DNA of 64,000 nucleotides from Asticcacaulis sp. AC466. Lineage in GTDB: Bacteria > Pseudomonadota > Alphaproteobacteria > Caulobacterales > Caulobacteraceae. The first letter of the stretch is position 1; every line of letters starts with the position of its first letter. Below are positions 25,305-34,500 of the stretch, piece after piece. The notes under the pieces are model-generated. The model had not been told where the DNA came from. It was given only the letters and a program-made list of their open reading frames with translations, and made no database searches. The translations under genes were made by a program, and so were the position numbers. The stretch is from positions 558,001 through 622,000 of the forward strand of contig NZ_AWGE01000001.1 of the NCBI RefSeq assembly GCF_000495815.1. Reading direction: 5' to 3'.

Positions 25305-26308
25305 GGTTTGGGGGTTGCCGTGCTGTCGCGAATGATGAGCTTGTGATCCAGCGTTATATTGATCCGTTCGGTCACACCGTTTTCGATGATACCGATCAGC
25401 AGTTCCACGGTCCGGGCCCCAATTTCGCGCATCGGCTGGCGAATGGTGGTGAGCGTCGGCGCGCCGAACTGCGCCAGGCGGACGTCGTCGAATCCAACAA
25501 CGGATACATCTCCGGGACAGTTCAGTCCGGCCTGGCGCAAGGCGTGCAGGGCGCCGAACGCCATGTCGTCCGAAAAGCAGAATATGGCCGTGGGGCGCGT
25601 CGCCAGCCCGGCCAACCGTGCCGCCAGTTCGACGCCGGATTCGATCGAATAGTCACCGGTCACGATGGTCAGGTCTGACGCCAGCCCATGGCTTCGCGCG
25701 CTTTCATTTACGCCTTGTAAGCGATCGCGGCTGATCGGGCTGCGCAAATCACCGGTGATGATGCCGATGCGGCGATGCCCAAGCGCGTAAAGGTAGTCCA
25801 TGGCTTCGCGGGCGGCGCCGGCATTGTCGATATGGACGCTGGACACCGCCAGGTCGGCGCTGAATTCGCAGCCATTGACCACCGGGGCAGCAGCGCCTTT
25901 GCGAGCGATGAGGTCGTTCAACGACGCGGGCAGGGTGTGCCCCAGGAAGATCATACCGTCGGCTTCCTTACGGCGGAGCAACCCGGCATAGGCCTCTTCG
26001 CTGTCCGGGGTGGAGCCGACGTCGCCGAGCAGGACCGTATAGCCGGCGACCTGGGCGGCTTCTTCGACGCCGCGAATGATGTTGGCGAAGAACGGATTGG
26101 CGATGTCCGGTACGGTGACGATGATGCGGGACGTCTTCAACGTACGCAGCGACTTGGCCATCTGATTGGGTTCGTAGCCCAGTTGTTCAATGGCCCCCAC
26201 AACCTTTTCCAGCACAGGCGGGGAGACGTGCGCATAGCCATTGAGCACACGCGAAACCGTCGCGGTTGATACACCCGCCAGTTTCGCGACATCCTGAATG
26301 GTTGACAT
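25301..26308 (-). CDS. LacI-family regulator of the glycoside oxidation locus
   Basis: 335-residue repressor. Residues 3-24 (TIQDVAKLAGVSTATVSRVLNG) form the helix-turn-helix; the effector domain shows NPFFANIIRGVEEAA, a GHRRIGIITG block and VVGFDDVRLAQFGAPTL. Placed at the end of the dehydrogenase locus and convergent with it, it is the best candidate to bind the TGTAATCGATTACA-type sites at 14289 and 22799. That link is inference from position and from the operator style of the family; the effector is unknown. Confidence 0.9.
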   Translation of the reverse strand: MSTIQDVAKLAGVSTATVSRVLNGYAHVSPPVLEKVVGAIEQLGYEPNQMAKSLRTLKTSRIIVTVPDIANPFFANIIRGVEEAAQVAGYTVLLGDVGSTPDSEEAYAGLLRRKEADGMIFLGHTLPASLNDLIARKGAAAPVVNGCEFSADLAVSSVHIDNAGAAREAMDYLYALGHRRIGIITGDLRSPISRDRLQGVNESARSHGLASDLTIVTGDYSIESGVELAARLAGLATRPTAIFCFSDDMAFGALHALRQAGLNCPGDVSVVGFDDVRLAQFGAPTLTTIRQPMREIGARTVELLIGIIENGVTERINITLDHKLIIRDSTATPKP

Positions 26309-26407
26309 GGCCTGTCCTGAAAAGAATCTATCACCTTGTCATTAAAGCGATATCACGTATCGTTCCAGCGGAAACGCCGATTTTGACGTCGGTTGTCGAC
26401 TGTGAAC

Positions 26408-26563
26408 TTAGGTGTTGGGCTTGGCCGGCAACCTCAAGGCGCTTCGCGCGTCTGCCATGATCTGGCGCACCCCGGTGCGCGTCAGGCCATCGCTGCGCAT
26501 CATCAGATGAACCAAGGGGTCAGCCAGCAATTCGTCGAGCGTAGGTTCCGGAATTAACGTCAT
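26408..26563 (-). CDS. Small conserved-looking protein of unknown function
   Basis: 51 residues beginning MTLIPEPTLDELLADPLV and rich in charged and leucine residues, without signal peptide or membrane segment; probably a small helical cytosolic protein. The frame is open upstream to 26662, but that extension runs through the Fur-like box and the start of the divergent gene, so the inner ATG at 26563 was chosen. No strong ribosome-binding site is visible. It is divergent from 26647-27117 across the Fur-like site, hinting at iron-responsive expression of both. I do not recognise a named family. Confidence 0.6.
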   Translation of the reverse strand: MTLIPEPTLDELLADPLVHLMMRSDGLTRTGVRQIMADARSALRLPAKPNT

Positions 26564-26605
26564 CGGTCGGCTTTCAAAACAGGATTGATACCGAGGCAAT
26601 ATAAT

Positions 26606-26624
26606 GCTAATGAGAATTATTCGC
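26606..26624. promoter_or_regulatory. Fur-box-like site in a divergent promoter
   Basis: GCTAATGAGAATTATTCGC matches 14 of 19 positions of the classical Fur consensus GATAATGATAATCATTATC. It lies 43 bases from the minus-strand start at 26563 and 22 bases before the plus-strand start at 26647. Confidence 0.55.
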
Positions 26625-26646
26625 AAATAATTCCTATGAGCCTGAT

Positions 26647-27117
26647 ATGTCTGATGTCGCACCGATCGATATACGCACCCTCAGCTACGCGGAACATTTC
26701 ATCACCTGGGTCCTGCGGACAGCGGTCGCCTGTGCGCCGGAATGCCGTATGATCCACCGCGAATTCTGCCATGCCTTTGGCACGCGCCACGCGGAGGGCG
26801 CTCAGGCTTTCGAAGGCGTATTGCTGGCTTTGGCACGGGGAGGGCGGTCTATTGCCCTGGCCCGGCCGGGGCATATTCATCTGACGCACGATGAAACCAG
26901 TCTGATGGCATTGTTCGCGGCGGCCCAGGTACGTGACGAAGCCCGCTTTTGCGCTCACGCGCGCTGGGTGCTGGGCCATGACCGGACGGGGCCATTATAT
27001 GACGCGGCGACCTGCCTGACGAGCTTGCTTTACCGCAACGGCCACGTATTTCGCACGCAGCCGCCGGAGCAGGCCATGGTTATTGACGTCCAGACCCGAC
27101 GATTGCATGTCGTTTAG
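26647..27117 (+). CDS. Conserved hypothetical protein, probably iron-regulated
   Basis: 156 residues, no signal peptide or membrane segment. Notable are clustered Cys and His residues in the first third (ACAPECRMIHREFCHAFG) and a further CAHARW and AATCLTSL, which could bind metal or serve redox chemistry, though this is inference. It shares a divergent promoter region and a Fur-box-like site with the 51-residue gene on the minus strand. I do not recognise the family. Confidence 0.65.
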   Translation: MSDVAPIDIRTLSYAEHFITWVLRTAVACAPECRMIHREFCHAFGTRHAEGAQAFEGVLLALARGGRSIALARPGHIHLTHDETSLMALFAAAQVRDEARFCAHARWVLGHDRTGPLYDAATCLTSLLYRNGHVFRTQPPEQAMVIDVQTRRLHVV

Positions 27118-27221
27118 CCCGGCTGACCTGTCCTAAAAATCGAATGCCCCTGGATTTTTGGAATGATCACGAATTGCTGCAATATTCGTTAATATTGTTA
27201 CAAGTCCGAGCCATTGTTCTC

Positions 27222-27308
27222 TTGAAATTTGTTGCGCTGCGTCATAAATTGCTGATGTTCGGTGCCTTCCTGGCGCTGATGCCCTTCCTGGGCGTTTCCT
27301 CCCTGTAA
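27222..27308 (+). CDS. Candidate 28-residue membrane peptide
   Basis: TTG-started frame of 28 codons: a basic N-terminus (MKFVALRHKLL) followed by a hydrophobic stretch MFGAFLALMPFLGV, then SSL. An in-frame ATG at 27255 would leave only 17 residues. The stop lies 4 bases before a strong intrinsic terminator, the layout of a short dedicated transcript. The ribosome-binding site is weak (GAG at 27208-27210). It could be a small membrane protein, a type I toxin-like peptide or a leader peptide. Confidence 0.4.
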   Translation: MKFVALRHKLLMFGAFLALMPFLGVSSL

Positions 27309-27312
27309 ACTG

Positions 27313-27340
27313 GCCGCGCCGTAGAGCGCGGCTTTTTTTT
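27313..27340 (+). terminator. Strong intrinsic terminator
   Basis: GCCGCGC (27313-27319) pairs with GCGCGGC (27326-27332), followed by eight T residues. It closes whatever transcript covers 27120-27310 and separates it from the efflux operon. Confidence 0.85.
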
Positions 27341-27428
27341 GCCAAAATGCCAGGAACGTTTCTTATTTTTTATTTATCTTCGTCGCCTTAATCATCGGGT
27401 CTTGGTCAATCTGAGGAGGCCACCCTGT

Positions 27429-29042
27429 TTGTTTTCGCCTGTTGGGATGCGCCATATGCCGCCTGACGCAGCGCCGGCCTACGAATTTGCGTCCCATGAA
27501 CGGCCTACCCTGCCTGGGTCGCCCTACTCGCCAGCGCATCCCACGGCCCGGCGTTTCGGCTACGCCGCGATAGCCGTAGTCATGGCGATGGCTGCTTCCC
27601 TCAGTAACGCTGCCATAAGTGTAAACGGCCCCTCTCTTGCCGGTACGCTTGGCGTTAGCCAGGTGGACATTTCCTGGCTGACCGTCGTCTATGTCGCCTT
27701 CAACGCCTCGTCGAACTTGTTGCTTATAAAGGCGCGTATGCGTTTCGGCGTTCAGCCGGTCATCCACGTTCTCCTGGCGCCCTATATCGCTCTGGTTTTC
27801 GCCCAGTTGTTCTGGCCGACCTTTACCATGGCGGTCATTTCCCGCGCCGCTGCGGGGTTCCTGGCGGCCGGTCTGTCCACCCTGACCATCTACAACCTCC
27901 TTCAGGCGTTTCCGGCGAAGATACGTCCACTGGCGCTCATCATCGCCGTCGGCTTACCGCAACTGGCAACGCCGCTTGCGCGCCTCATGCCGGTCGAAGC
28001 GCTCGGTCTCGACGGTATGCGGACCATACATCTGATGGAGCTGGGATTGGCCTTCCTGGCGCTGGCGGCGTCAAACCTATTGCCGCTGCCCCCGACGGAT
28101 AAGGTCAAATCGTTCGAACCGCTCGACGTGCTGACCATGATCCTGTTTCTGCCGGCCATGTTGCTCCTGTCCGCCGTCCTTACGCTTGGCCGTTATCTGT
28201 GGTGGACCGATACGCCCTGGCTGGGCTGGGCGCTGGTGGCGGCCGTCATCCTGTTTGTCGGCGTCATCCTGACTGAGCACCTGCGTCGCAACCCGTTGCT
28301 GCAACTACGCTGGATCGGCAGTCTGGATATCTTCCGGTTTTGCATGGTGGCGATGCTGGTTCGGCTGGCCCTGTCTGAACAAACGTTCGGGTCGATCGGA
28401 TTGCTGACCATCGGTGGGCTGAACAATGACCAACTGCACGGCCTGTTCTTTATTGTCCTTATTGCCATGGTCGCCGGTACGGTGGCTAGCGCGGTCCTGC
28501 TCAAGCCAAACCGGATTCCGTATCTGGTTATGTCGGCAGCCCTGATTATCGCCCTGGGAGCCTGGTTTGACAGCTTCGCCTCCTCCCTAACCCGGCCGCC
28601 GCAACTATACCTGTCCCAGGCCTTGCTGGCCTTCGGATCGACCTTCTTCATCGGGCCGGCGCTGCTATACGGGTTTGGCAAGGTCATCCGCCAGGGCGGA
28701 GGCTTCATCGTCAGTTTTTCTGTTATTTTCGGCCTGTCACAGAACATTGGCGGTCTGGCCGGTGCAGCACTGCTCGGCAGCTACCAGGTCATGCAGTCAC
28801 GCGCCCATGCTATGGCGCTGGACAGCCACCTGCTGGCTGGAGACCCTCAGGTCGCGGCGCGCATTGCAGGTGGCGTCTCGTCGCTCAATGGTATTGTGAC
28901 ACGCGAAGCCAATATTGCCGCCTTCAATGACGTGTCGCGGCTGGTCATGGTGCTGGCGATCCTGACCGCCGCCTATATCGGTTATGCCATCATTTTCAAT
29001 CGCGTGACCGGCCGCACGGGTGCCGGACAGCCCGCCTCCTGA
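27429..29042 (+). CDS. MFS efflux transporter (DHA2/EmrB-like)
   Basis: Inner-membrane drug/proton antiporter of about 537 residues with roughly 14 hydrophobic segments. After about 45 hydrophilic residues the first helix begins (AAIAVVMAMAASLSNAAISV); VSQVDISWLTVVYVAF is the typical first-loop motif region. I chose the TTG at 27429 because GAGGAGG lies 9 bases upstream; ATG at 27447 or 27456 are alternatives. A membrane-fusion protein and an outer-membrane factor follow at once, so it is the pump of a tripartite system. Substrate unknown. Confidence 0.88.
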   Translation: MFSPVGMRHMPPDAAPAYEFASHERPTLPGSPYSPAHPTARRFGYAAIAVVMAMAASLSNAAISVNGPSLAGTLGVSQVDISWLTVVYVAFNASSNLLLIKARMRFGVQPVIHVLLAPYIALVFAQLFWPTFTMAVISRAAAGFLAAGLSTLTIYNLLQAFPAKIRPLALIIAVGLPQLATPLARLMPVEALGLDGMRTIHLMELGLAFLALAASNLLPLPPTDKVKSFEPLDVLTMILFLPAMLLLSAVLTLGRYLWWTDTPWLGWALVAAVILFVGVILTEHLRRNPLLQLRWIGSLDIFRFCMVAMLVRLALSEQTFGSIGLLTIGGLNNDQLHGLFFIVLIAMVAGTVASAVLLKPNRIPYLVMSAALIIALGAWFDSFASSLTRPPQLYLSQALLAFGSTFFIGPALLYGFGKVIRQGGGFIVSFSVIFGLSQNIGGLAGAALLGSYQVMQSRAHAMALDSHLLAGDPQVAARIAGGVSSLNGIVTREANIAAFNDVSRLVMVLAILTAAYIGYAIIFNRVTGRTGAGQPAS

Positions 29043-29079
29043 GTATTTTCATGATGTTCCATATGCAGAAAGCCCAGGC

Positions 29080-30201
29080 ATGAGTGATCAGACGTCCGCC
29101 CCGCCTGTCGTCGAAACGCCTCCCTCGGACGATACCGCAACGCCGCGCCCGATGTGGCGGCCGCCGCAGCGCGCAACCCTCTTCACCCTTGTGCTTGTCG
29201 CCCTGGGAGTTGCCGGCGTGCTCCTTATCCTGTGGGCATGGCACCTGCCGCCTTTCAGCAGCGGGAGCGAGGAGACGCAGAACGCCTATGTACGGGGACG
29301 AACTGTCATTATCGCGCCGCAGGTCAGCGGCTATGTCACCGACGTGCGCGTCAAAGACTACGAAACAGTACAGTCAGGGCAGATTCTGGCGCGTATCGAC
29401 GACCGCATCTACAAGCAGCGTGTCGCGGCGGCGCGGGCCAATCTGGCGGCTGCCGAAGCCAGCCTGGCCAATTCGACCCAGGCGCGGGCGTCGCGTGGCG
29501 CGGCGTTGCAAGGGCAGGCGGCGGCCATCGCAGCCGCTCAGGCGCAACTGCTGCGGGCTCAGGCCGACATGCGCCGTGTTGACGAACTGGTAAGCGACGG
29601 ATCGGTGTCAATCCGCGAGCGCGATTCGACCCTGGCCGCCCTGCGCGCCGCAGAAGCACAGGTCCGTCAGGCTCAGGCGGCACGCGAAATCGGACAGCAG
29701 GACGTGAAAACCGTAGAGGTCGGTCGTGGAGGGCTTCAGGCCCAGGTCGAGGCGGCGCGGGCGCAATTGCAACTGGCTGAGATCGATCTGGGTAATACCC
29801 TGATCCGCGCACCAGAAGCCGGACAGCTTGGCGAAATCGGCGTACGCAAAGGCCAGTATGTGACGAACGGCACGCAGTTGCTTGGATTGGTGCCGCCTGA
29901 CCGCTGGGTCATTGCCAATTTCAAGGAAGCCCAGACGGCGCGCATGGCCATAGGTCAGCCGGCCAGTATGACGGTCGATGCCTTAGGGGGGCGGCGATTG
30001 ACGGGGCATATCGAACGGCTGTCGCCGGCGGCGGGCTCCGAATTTGCCGTGATCCGTCCCGACAACGGCACCGGCAACTTCGTCAAGATTCCGCAGCGCA
30101 TCGGCGTGCGCATCCGTATCGACCCCAATCAGGACTTGGCTCGCCGCCTGCGGCCCGGCATGTCGGTGGAGGCGCGTGTCAATACGCGTGCCAAATCGTG
30201 A
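29080..30201 (+). CDS. HlyD/EmrA-family membrane fusion protein
   Basis: 373-residue periplasmic adaptor linking the MFS pump to the outer-membrane factor. A short cytosolic N-terminus, one membrane anchor (about residues 45-68), the biotinyl-lipoyl half motif IAPQVSGYVTDVRVKDYETV, a long Ala/Gln-rich coiled-coil hairpin (about residues 105-235), the second lipoyl half (IRAPEAGQLGEIGVRKGQYV) and a beta-barrel. ATG at 29080 was preferred to an overlapping GTG at 29020. Its stop overlaps the next start by 4 bases. Confidence 0.9.
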   Translation: MSDQTSAPPVVETPPSDDTATPRPMWRPPQRATLFTLVLVALGVAGVLLILWAWHLPPFSSGSEETQNAYVRGRTVIIAPQVSGYVTDVRVKDYETVQSGQILARIDDRIYKQRVAAARANLAAAEASLANSTQARASRGAALQGQAAAIAAAQAQLLRAQADMRRVDELVSDGSVSIRERDSTLAALRAAEAQVRQAQAAREIGQQDVKTVEVGRGGLQAQVEAARAQLQLAEIDLGNTLIRAPEAGQLGEIGVRKGQYVTNGTQLLGLVPPDRWVIANFKEAQTARMAIGQPASMTVDALGGRRLTGHIERLSPAAGSEFAVIRPDNGTGNFVKIPQRIGVRIRIDPNQDLARRLRPGMSVEARVNTRAKS

Positions 30202-31559
30202 CGCGGCTGCCCCTTGTCCTGATCGCCCTGACGGTGGCCGGTTGCGCCGGGCCGCGTCAGGGCGCACCCCTCGCCGCATCGCTAACCCCTCCGGTGCAAT
30301 GGCGCGGGCAGACCGGTGAAGGGATACTTTCGCCCGGCTGGTGGCGGAGCTTCAATGACCCGGTTCTCGACCGCCTGGTCGAAACGGCTCTTGCCAATAA
30401 TACGGACATCGCTATAGCGGCGGCCCGCGTAGAAGAGGCGCGCGCCCAGTTCCGCGTCAGCGAAGGCGCGCTTTTGCCATCGATCGGGGCGAGCGCGGGC
30501 GGGGCACACGCCCGCGCCCTGAGTGCGGCGACCGGGTTGCCGGTCACCCAGACGTCGGGGCAGGTGGGGTTACAGGTGTCCTACGAGGTCGATCTGTTCG
30601 GCCGCCTGCGCAATGCCTCGGCGGCTGCCCGCGCCGCACTTGCGGGGTCTGAGGCCAACCGCGAAGCGGTGCGCCTGAGTGTCGCGGCGGCAACGGCCAG
30701 CGGATATGTCACTTTGCGCGCTCTGGATGCCCGCCTAACCCTGCTTAAAGATACGTTGGCGACACGGGAAAAGGCCCTGGCCTCGGCGCGTCATCGCGCC
30801 GAAACAGGCTACAGTCCACGGCTTGAGCTGGAACAGGCAGACGCCGAATATCAGGCAGCGGCCCAGTTGATTCCGGTTACCGAACTGGCCATCCGTCGTC
30901 AGGAAGACGCGCTTAGCCTTTTGTTGGGCGATAGCCCGCGGGCGATCGAACGTGGCGCGGCCTTTGATGCTTTGACTATACCCTCGGTTCCGCAGTCCCT
31001 GCCGTCGCAGCTGGTGCGTCGCCGGCCGGATATCGCTCAGTCAGAGGCACAACTGGCGGCGGCGGACCGGTCGCTGGACGTGGCGCGCGCGGCGTTTTTG
31101 CCGGTCTTCAATCTGACGGCATCGGGCGGGGTGGTGGGGTCCGACCTGCTGCCCCGCAACTACGATGTGTTTTCGCTCGGCGGCAGTGTCCTCCAACCGC
31201 TTTTCCAGGGCGGACGTTTGACGGCTAATGCCGACGCGGCCGCCTCGCGACGCGATCAGGCCGCCTTCGCCTATCGCAAGACGGCGCTCAATGCGTTTCG
31301 CGAAGTCGAGGACGGTTTGGCGGCGGTAGACGGACTGGGCCAACAGGAAACAGTGCTTGCCCGGCAGCGGGATGCCCTGGCGCAAACCTACAGCATGGCG
31401 CAAAAGCGCTTTGGCGCCGGCTATTCGCCCTACCTGGAGCAGATCGACGCCCAGCGCGCCCTGTTGCAAACCGAACTGCTGCTGATCCAGGCGCGTTCTG
31501 ACCGTCTCAATGCCACCATTACTTTGTATCAGGCACTGGGCGGCGGTTATCAGAACTGA
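30198..31559 (+). CDS. NodT-family outer-membrane efflux lipoprotein
   Basis: TolC-like outer-membrane channel of 453 residues. A lipoprotein signal with the lipobox VAGC (Cys16), then two outer-membrane efflux repeats with the recognisable PGWWRSFNDPVLDRLVETAL-type start, QVSYEVDLFGRLRNASAAAR and RRPDIAQSEAQLAAADRSLD. The GTG start overlaps the HlyD stop (GTGA), so the three efflux genes form one translational unit. Its stop runs 10 bases into the convergent autotransporter gene. Confidence 0.92.
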   Translation: MTRLPLVLIALTVAGCAGPRQGAPLAASLTPPVQWRGQTGEGILSPGWWRSFNDPVLDRLVETALANNTDIAIAAARVEEARAQFRVSEGALLPSIGASAGGAHARALSAATGLPVTQTSGQVGLQVSYEVDLFGRLRNASAAARAALAGSEANREAVRLSVAAATASGYVTLRALDARLTLLKDTLATREKALASARHRAETGYSPRLELEQADAEYQAAAQLIPVTELAIRRQEDALSLLLGDSPRAIERGAAFDALTIPSVPQSLPSQLVRRRPDIAQSEAQLAAADRSLDVARAAFLPVFNLTASGGVVGSDLLPRNYDVFSLGGSVLQPLFQGGRLTANADAAASRRDQAAFAYRKTALNAFREVEDGLAAVDGLGQQETVLARQRDALAQTYSMAQKRFGAGYSPYLEQIDAQRALLQTELLLIQARSDRLNATITLYQALGGGYQN

Positions 31560-34500
31560 AACCGCGTCCGCAGGGATACAGAGGTGTTGGTATAGCTCGG
31601 CATCTGTTCGTATTGGGCTTCCAAAGCGAAATAGCTGTACGGGTTTTCCGTTGAGATGCGGAACCCGGCCACCGGGCCACCGCCCTGGATATGGCCGCCA
31701 TTGAGGGTAAAGCTGTCGCCGCCGACAAAATTGGCGATGGTTTCAGGCAGATCGGCGGATATGTTCTGCTTGTAGCCGGCCCAGATCTCGGGCTTCAGGA
31801 AGGCGCCGTTATAGCTGACATTGACCAAGGCTGTGGAACTCAGCAAATGGCCACTACGCTTGGCGATATCGAGATCGAAATAGTCACCGCCACCGGTTTC
31901 CGAGTGGGAATTTTCGTTGAGCTGATAATAGTCGATCAAGGCCTGTGGTGTTATGCCCAGCTTGCCGAACCGAACATCGTAGGATGTTCCCGCACCCGCG
32001 CTCACAGAATATCCGTTCCACTTGGCCTTGGCGGTATGGCTGACCGTGGTGGCGACCAGGGTGCGCGTGCTGTCAAATTCGGTATAGCCCGCGCCGGCAT
32101 GGGTCCACGCCTTGAGGCCGCCAGTCTTGATCCGCCAGTAGGCACCGATGGTCAGGTCGGAACTGCTCATGATGTCATCGCCGACCGAGAAGGTGTCGCG
32201 GGGGGACGAGCCGGTGAGCGACAGGTAGGTGCCGACCATCTGGTTGCCGTAGACCTGATGTTCGCGGCCACCGGCGAAGCTGAAGGCCGTCGATTTGAAA
32301 CCGGCGGTTTCGCCATACTGGCGGTTGGTCGAGTAACCATATTCCTGCAGCCAGTATTGACCGCCATTATTGTCTGGGATGAAGGTCAGGTTGCTGAGCG
32401 AGCGGTTGATAGCAGCGGCACCCAGCGACAAGGTGATTATATTTTCGCCGGAGTAATCGGGCAGATATTGGTTATAAATCTGGTCGAAGCCCGTTTTGGT
32501 GGTCTGAGACAAAAGCGCTGACTGGGCGCCGGAGTCCTGAGCGACAACGGCCAGAACCGGTGACATGGCGGCGTATTGGTTGTCCGAATAGCCGGCTTCG
32601 GCCTGGGTCTTCACGCGGAAGTTGGCATAGAGGACGGTGTTGTTGTTATTCAGCACCAGGTCGGCATGATACAGATAGGGAATATAGCCTTCGAGCGTCG
32701 CTCCGGACAGGGTGCCGAGACTGATGCTCGACCCCGTCATGACGGTGAAGGCCGTCGGTGTGTTCAGCAATTTGTCGAGCGTCAGGTACAGCTTGGCGCC
32801 GTCGTCAAATACCGCCGTGCCCGAATTGGTGAGGATAGGCGAGGTCGGGGCATCGACGGACAGGGTCAGGGCCAGGCTGGCATCGCCACCGACGTGCAGG
32901 CTGGACAGCTTGGCCGAGCTGCCCGCCAGCAGTCCCGCGCTGGAACCGCTATCGACATTCATGGCGATATCGCCGGCCGAGGTCAGCTTGCCGAGAAAAG
33001 TCGCCTTGTCGGTCAAACTGAAACTGCCCGTGCCCGCCCCGAAGTCGATATTGCCGTAGATATAGCCGCCGGACGACGAGATGTGGTCCTCGCCCGATCC
33101 GAGCAGGATGTTGCCGTAGATATAGGGCGCGGCGATGGTGTCGTCGTTTGGTGCAGGATCTGTTTGGGTGAGTGTCAGGCCGACCGTATTCGTATGGGCA
33201 TCTATGGCCGTGGCAGTGCCGGTAATGGCTTCGGTAGTGCCGTCGCCGTTATTGTCGGTGGCGGTGATCGTGGCGCTGATCTTGCCGGCATTGGTGATCG
33301 TGGTCAGGGTGTTGGAATTGTCGACGATCGCCGTGGCATTCGCCGTGGACCCCGTTGTGGTCGCGTAGAGGCCGGCCCCTTGCCCGACGGTTACCGTGGG
33401 CAGGCTGGCGCCGGATGCGATCGACAAGGCGGTCGCGGTGGTGCCGTCTCCCGCCGTGCTATAGGTTGTGACGTTGTTGGTCGTTGTCGATGTTGTGGCG
33501 GTACTGGTGCTGGCCGTGACCGTGCCGGTGACGTCCAGGCGCGGCGTCGTGGTTCCCGACAGCAGTGACAGGGCGGTGCTGTTGGCACCGTAGCCGCTGG
33601 CGTGGACCGTGCCGGAAATGCCGAAGCCATTGGCGATGTTGACGCCATAGCCGGTGCCGCCGATACGGATGGCGGTGGTGTCAACGCCGGAATAGACGCC
33701 GTACGCGGAGACGGACCCGCGGATCAGCAGGCCGTAATTGACGGCGGGCGGGCTGATGGCCGTGCTGGCGAAGGTCAGGCCGCCGATGGTGATGTCGCCG
33801 CTGGATGAGCCTAGGCTGAGCGCCGGTGCGCTGCCATACTGAGTCAGCGCAGCCGTGGTCTGGGTCGTATCGACCAGGCCGTTGCCGTCTTCGTCCGTGT
33901 TGCCGTCAACTGTGTCGGTTATGGCGGAACTGAACAGGATGCCGTTGGCAACGTTGCCTTCGATGCTGACGAGGGGGCCGGACTGGAGCAGGTTAAGCGA
34001 CGGCGTCAGCGCCTCCAGCGCCGTCTGGGCCAACAAGGTGGTGGAGGCGTATCCGGTGCCGGTATAGGTGCCGTCGATGATAAGAGATCCGCCTATGGGG
34101 CCTTTTAGCGTAATGGCCGAGCTGTCCGCCCCCAAAACATTGACCGAGCCAGACAGGTAGACATTGCCGGTCACACCCTTATCCAGCGCGATTCCGGTCG
34201 ACTGATCGCCAATCAGGGTCATGGGCGCGGCATAGGTGAAGGCCCCGTCGACCAGGTTTTCGAAGCGGATGCCGTAGGATTGGTTGCCTTCGACGTCGAA
34301 GGAAGCCGTGTTGGTGATGTCTATGTCGCCCTTGAACGGGGACGCCCCTATCGAATGCAGGCCATAGCGCGCCGTGCCTTCCGCCCAGGGCGCGTCGACT
34401 ATGCCGTCGCCGGTCGTGTCCGAAGCGGTGTAATTGTCAGTTACAGTGATGGCGCCGGTAAGGGTAAGGCCCGCTGTGCGGTTCGGGACGTCGGTAATCA

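Noticed and set aside
32576-33568. 330-codon plus-strand frame opposite the autotransporter
   Set aside because: Low-complexity Gly/Arg/Val product that mirrors the Thr/Gly-rich passenger; not a gene.
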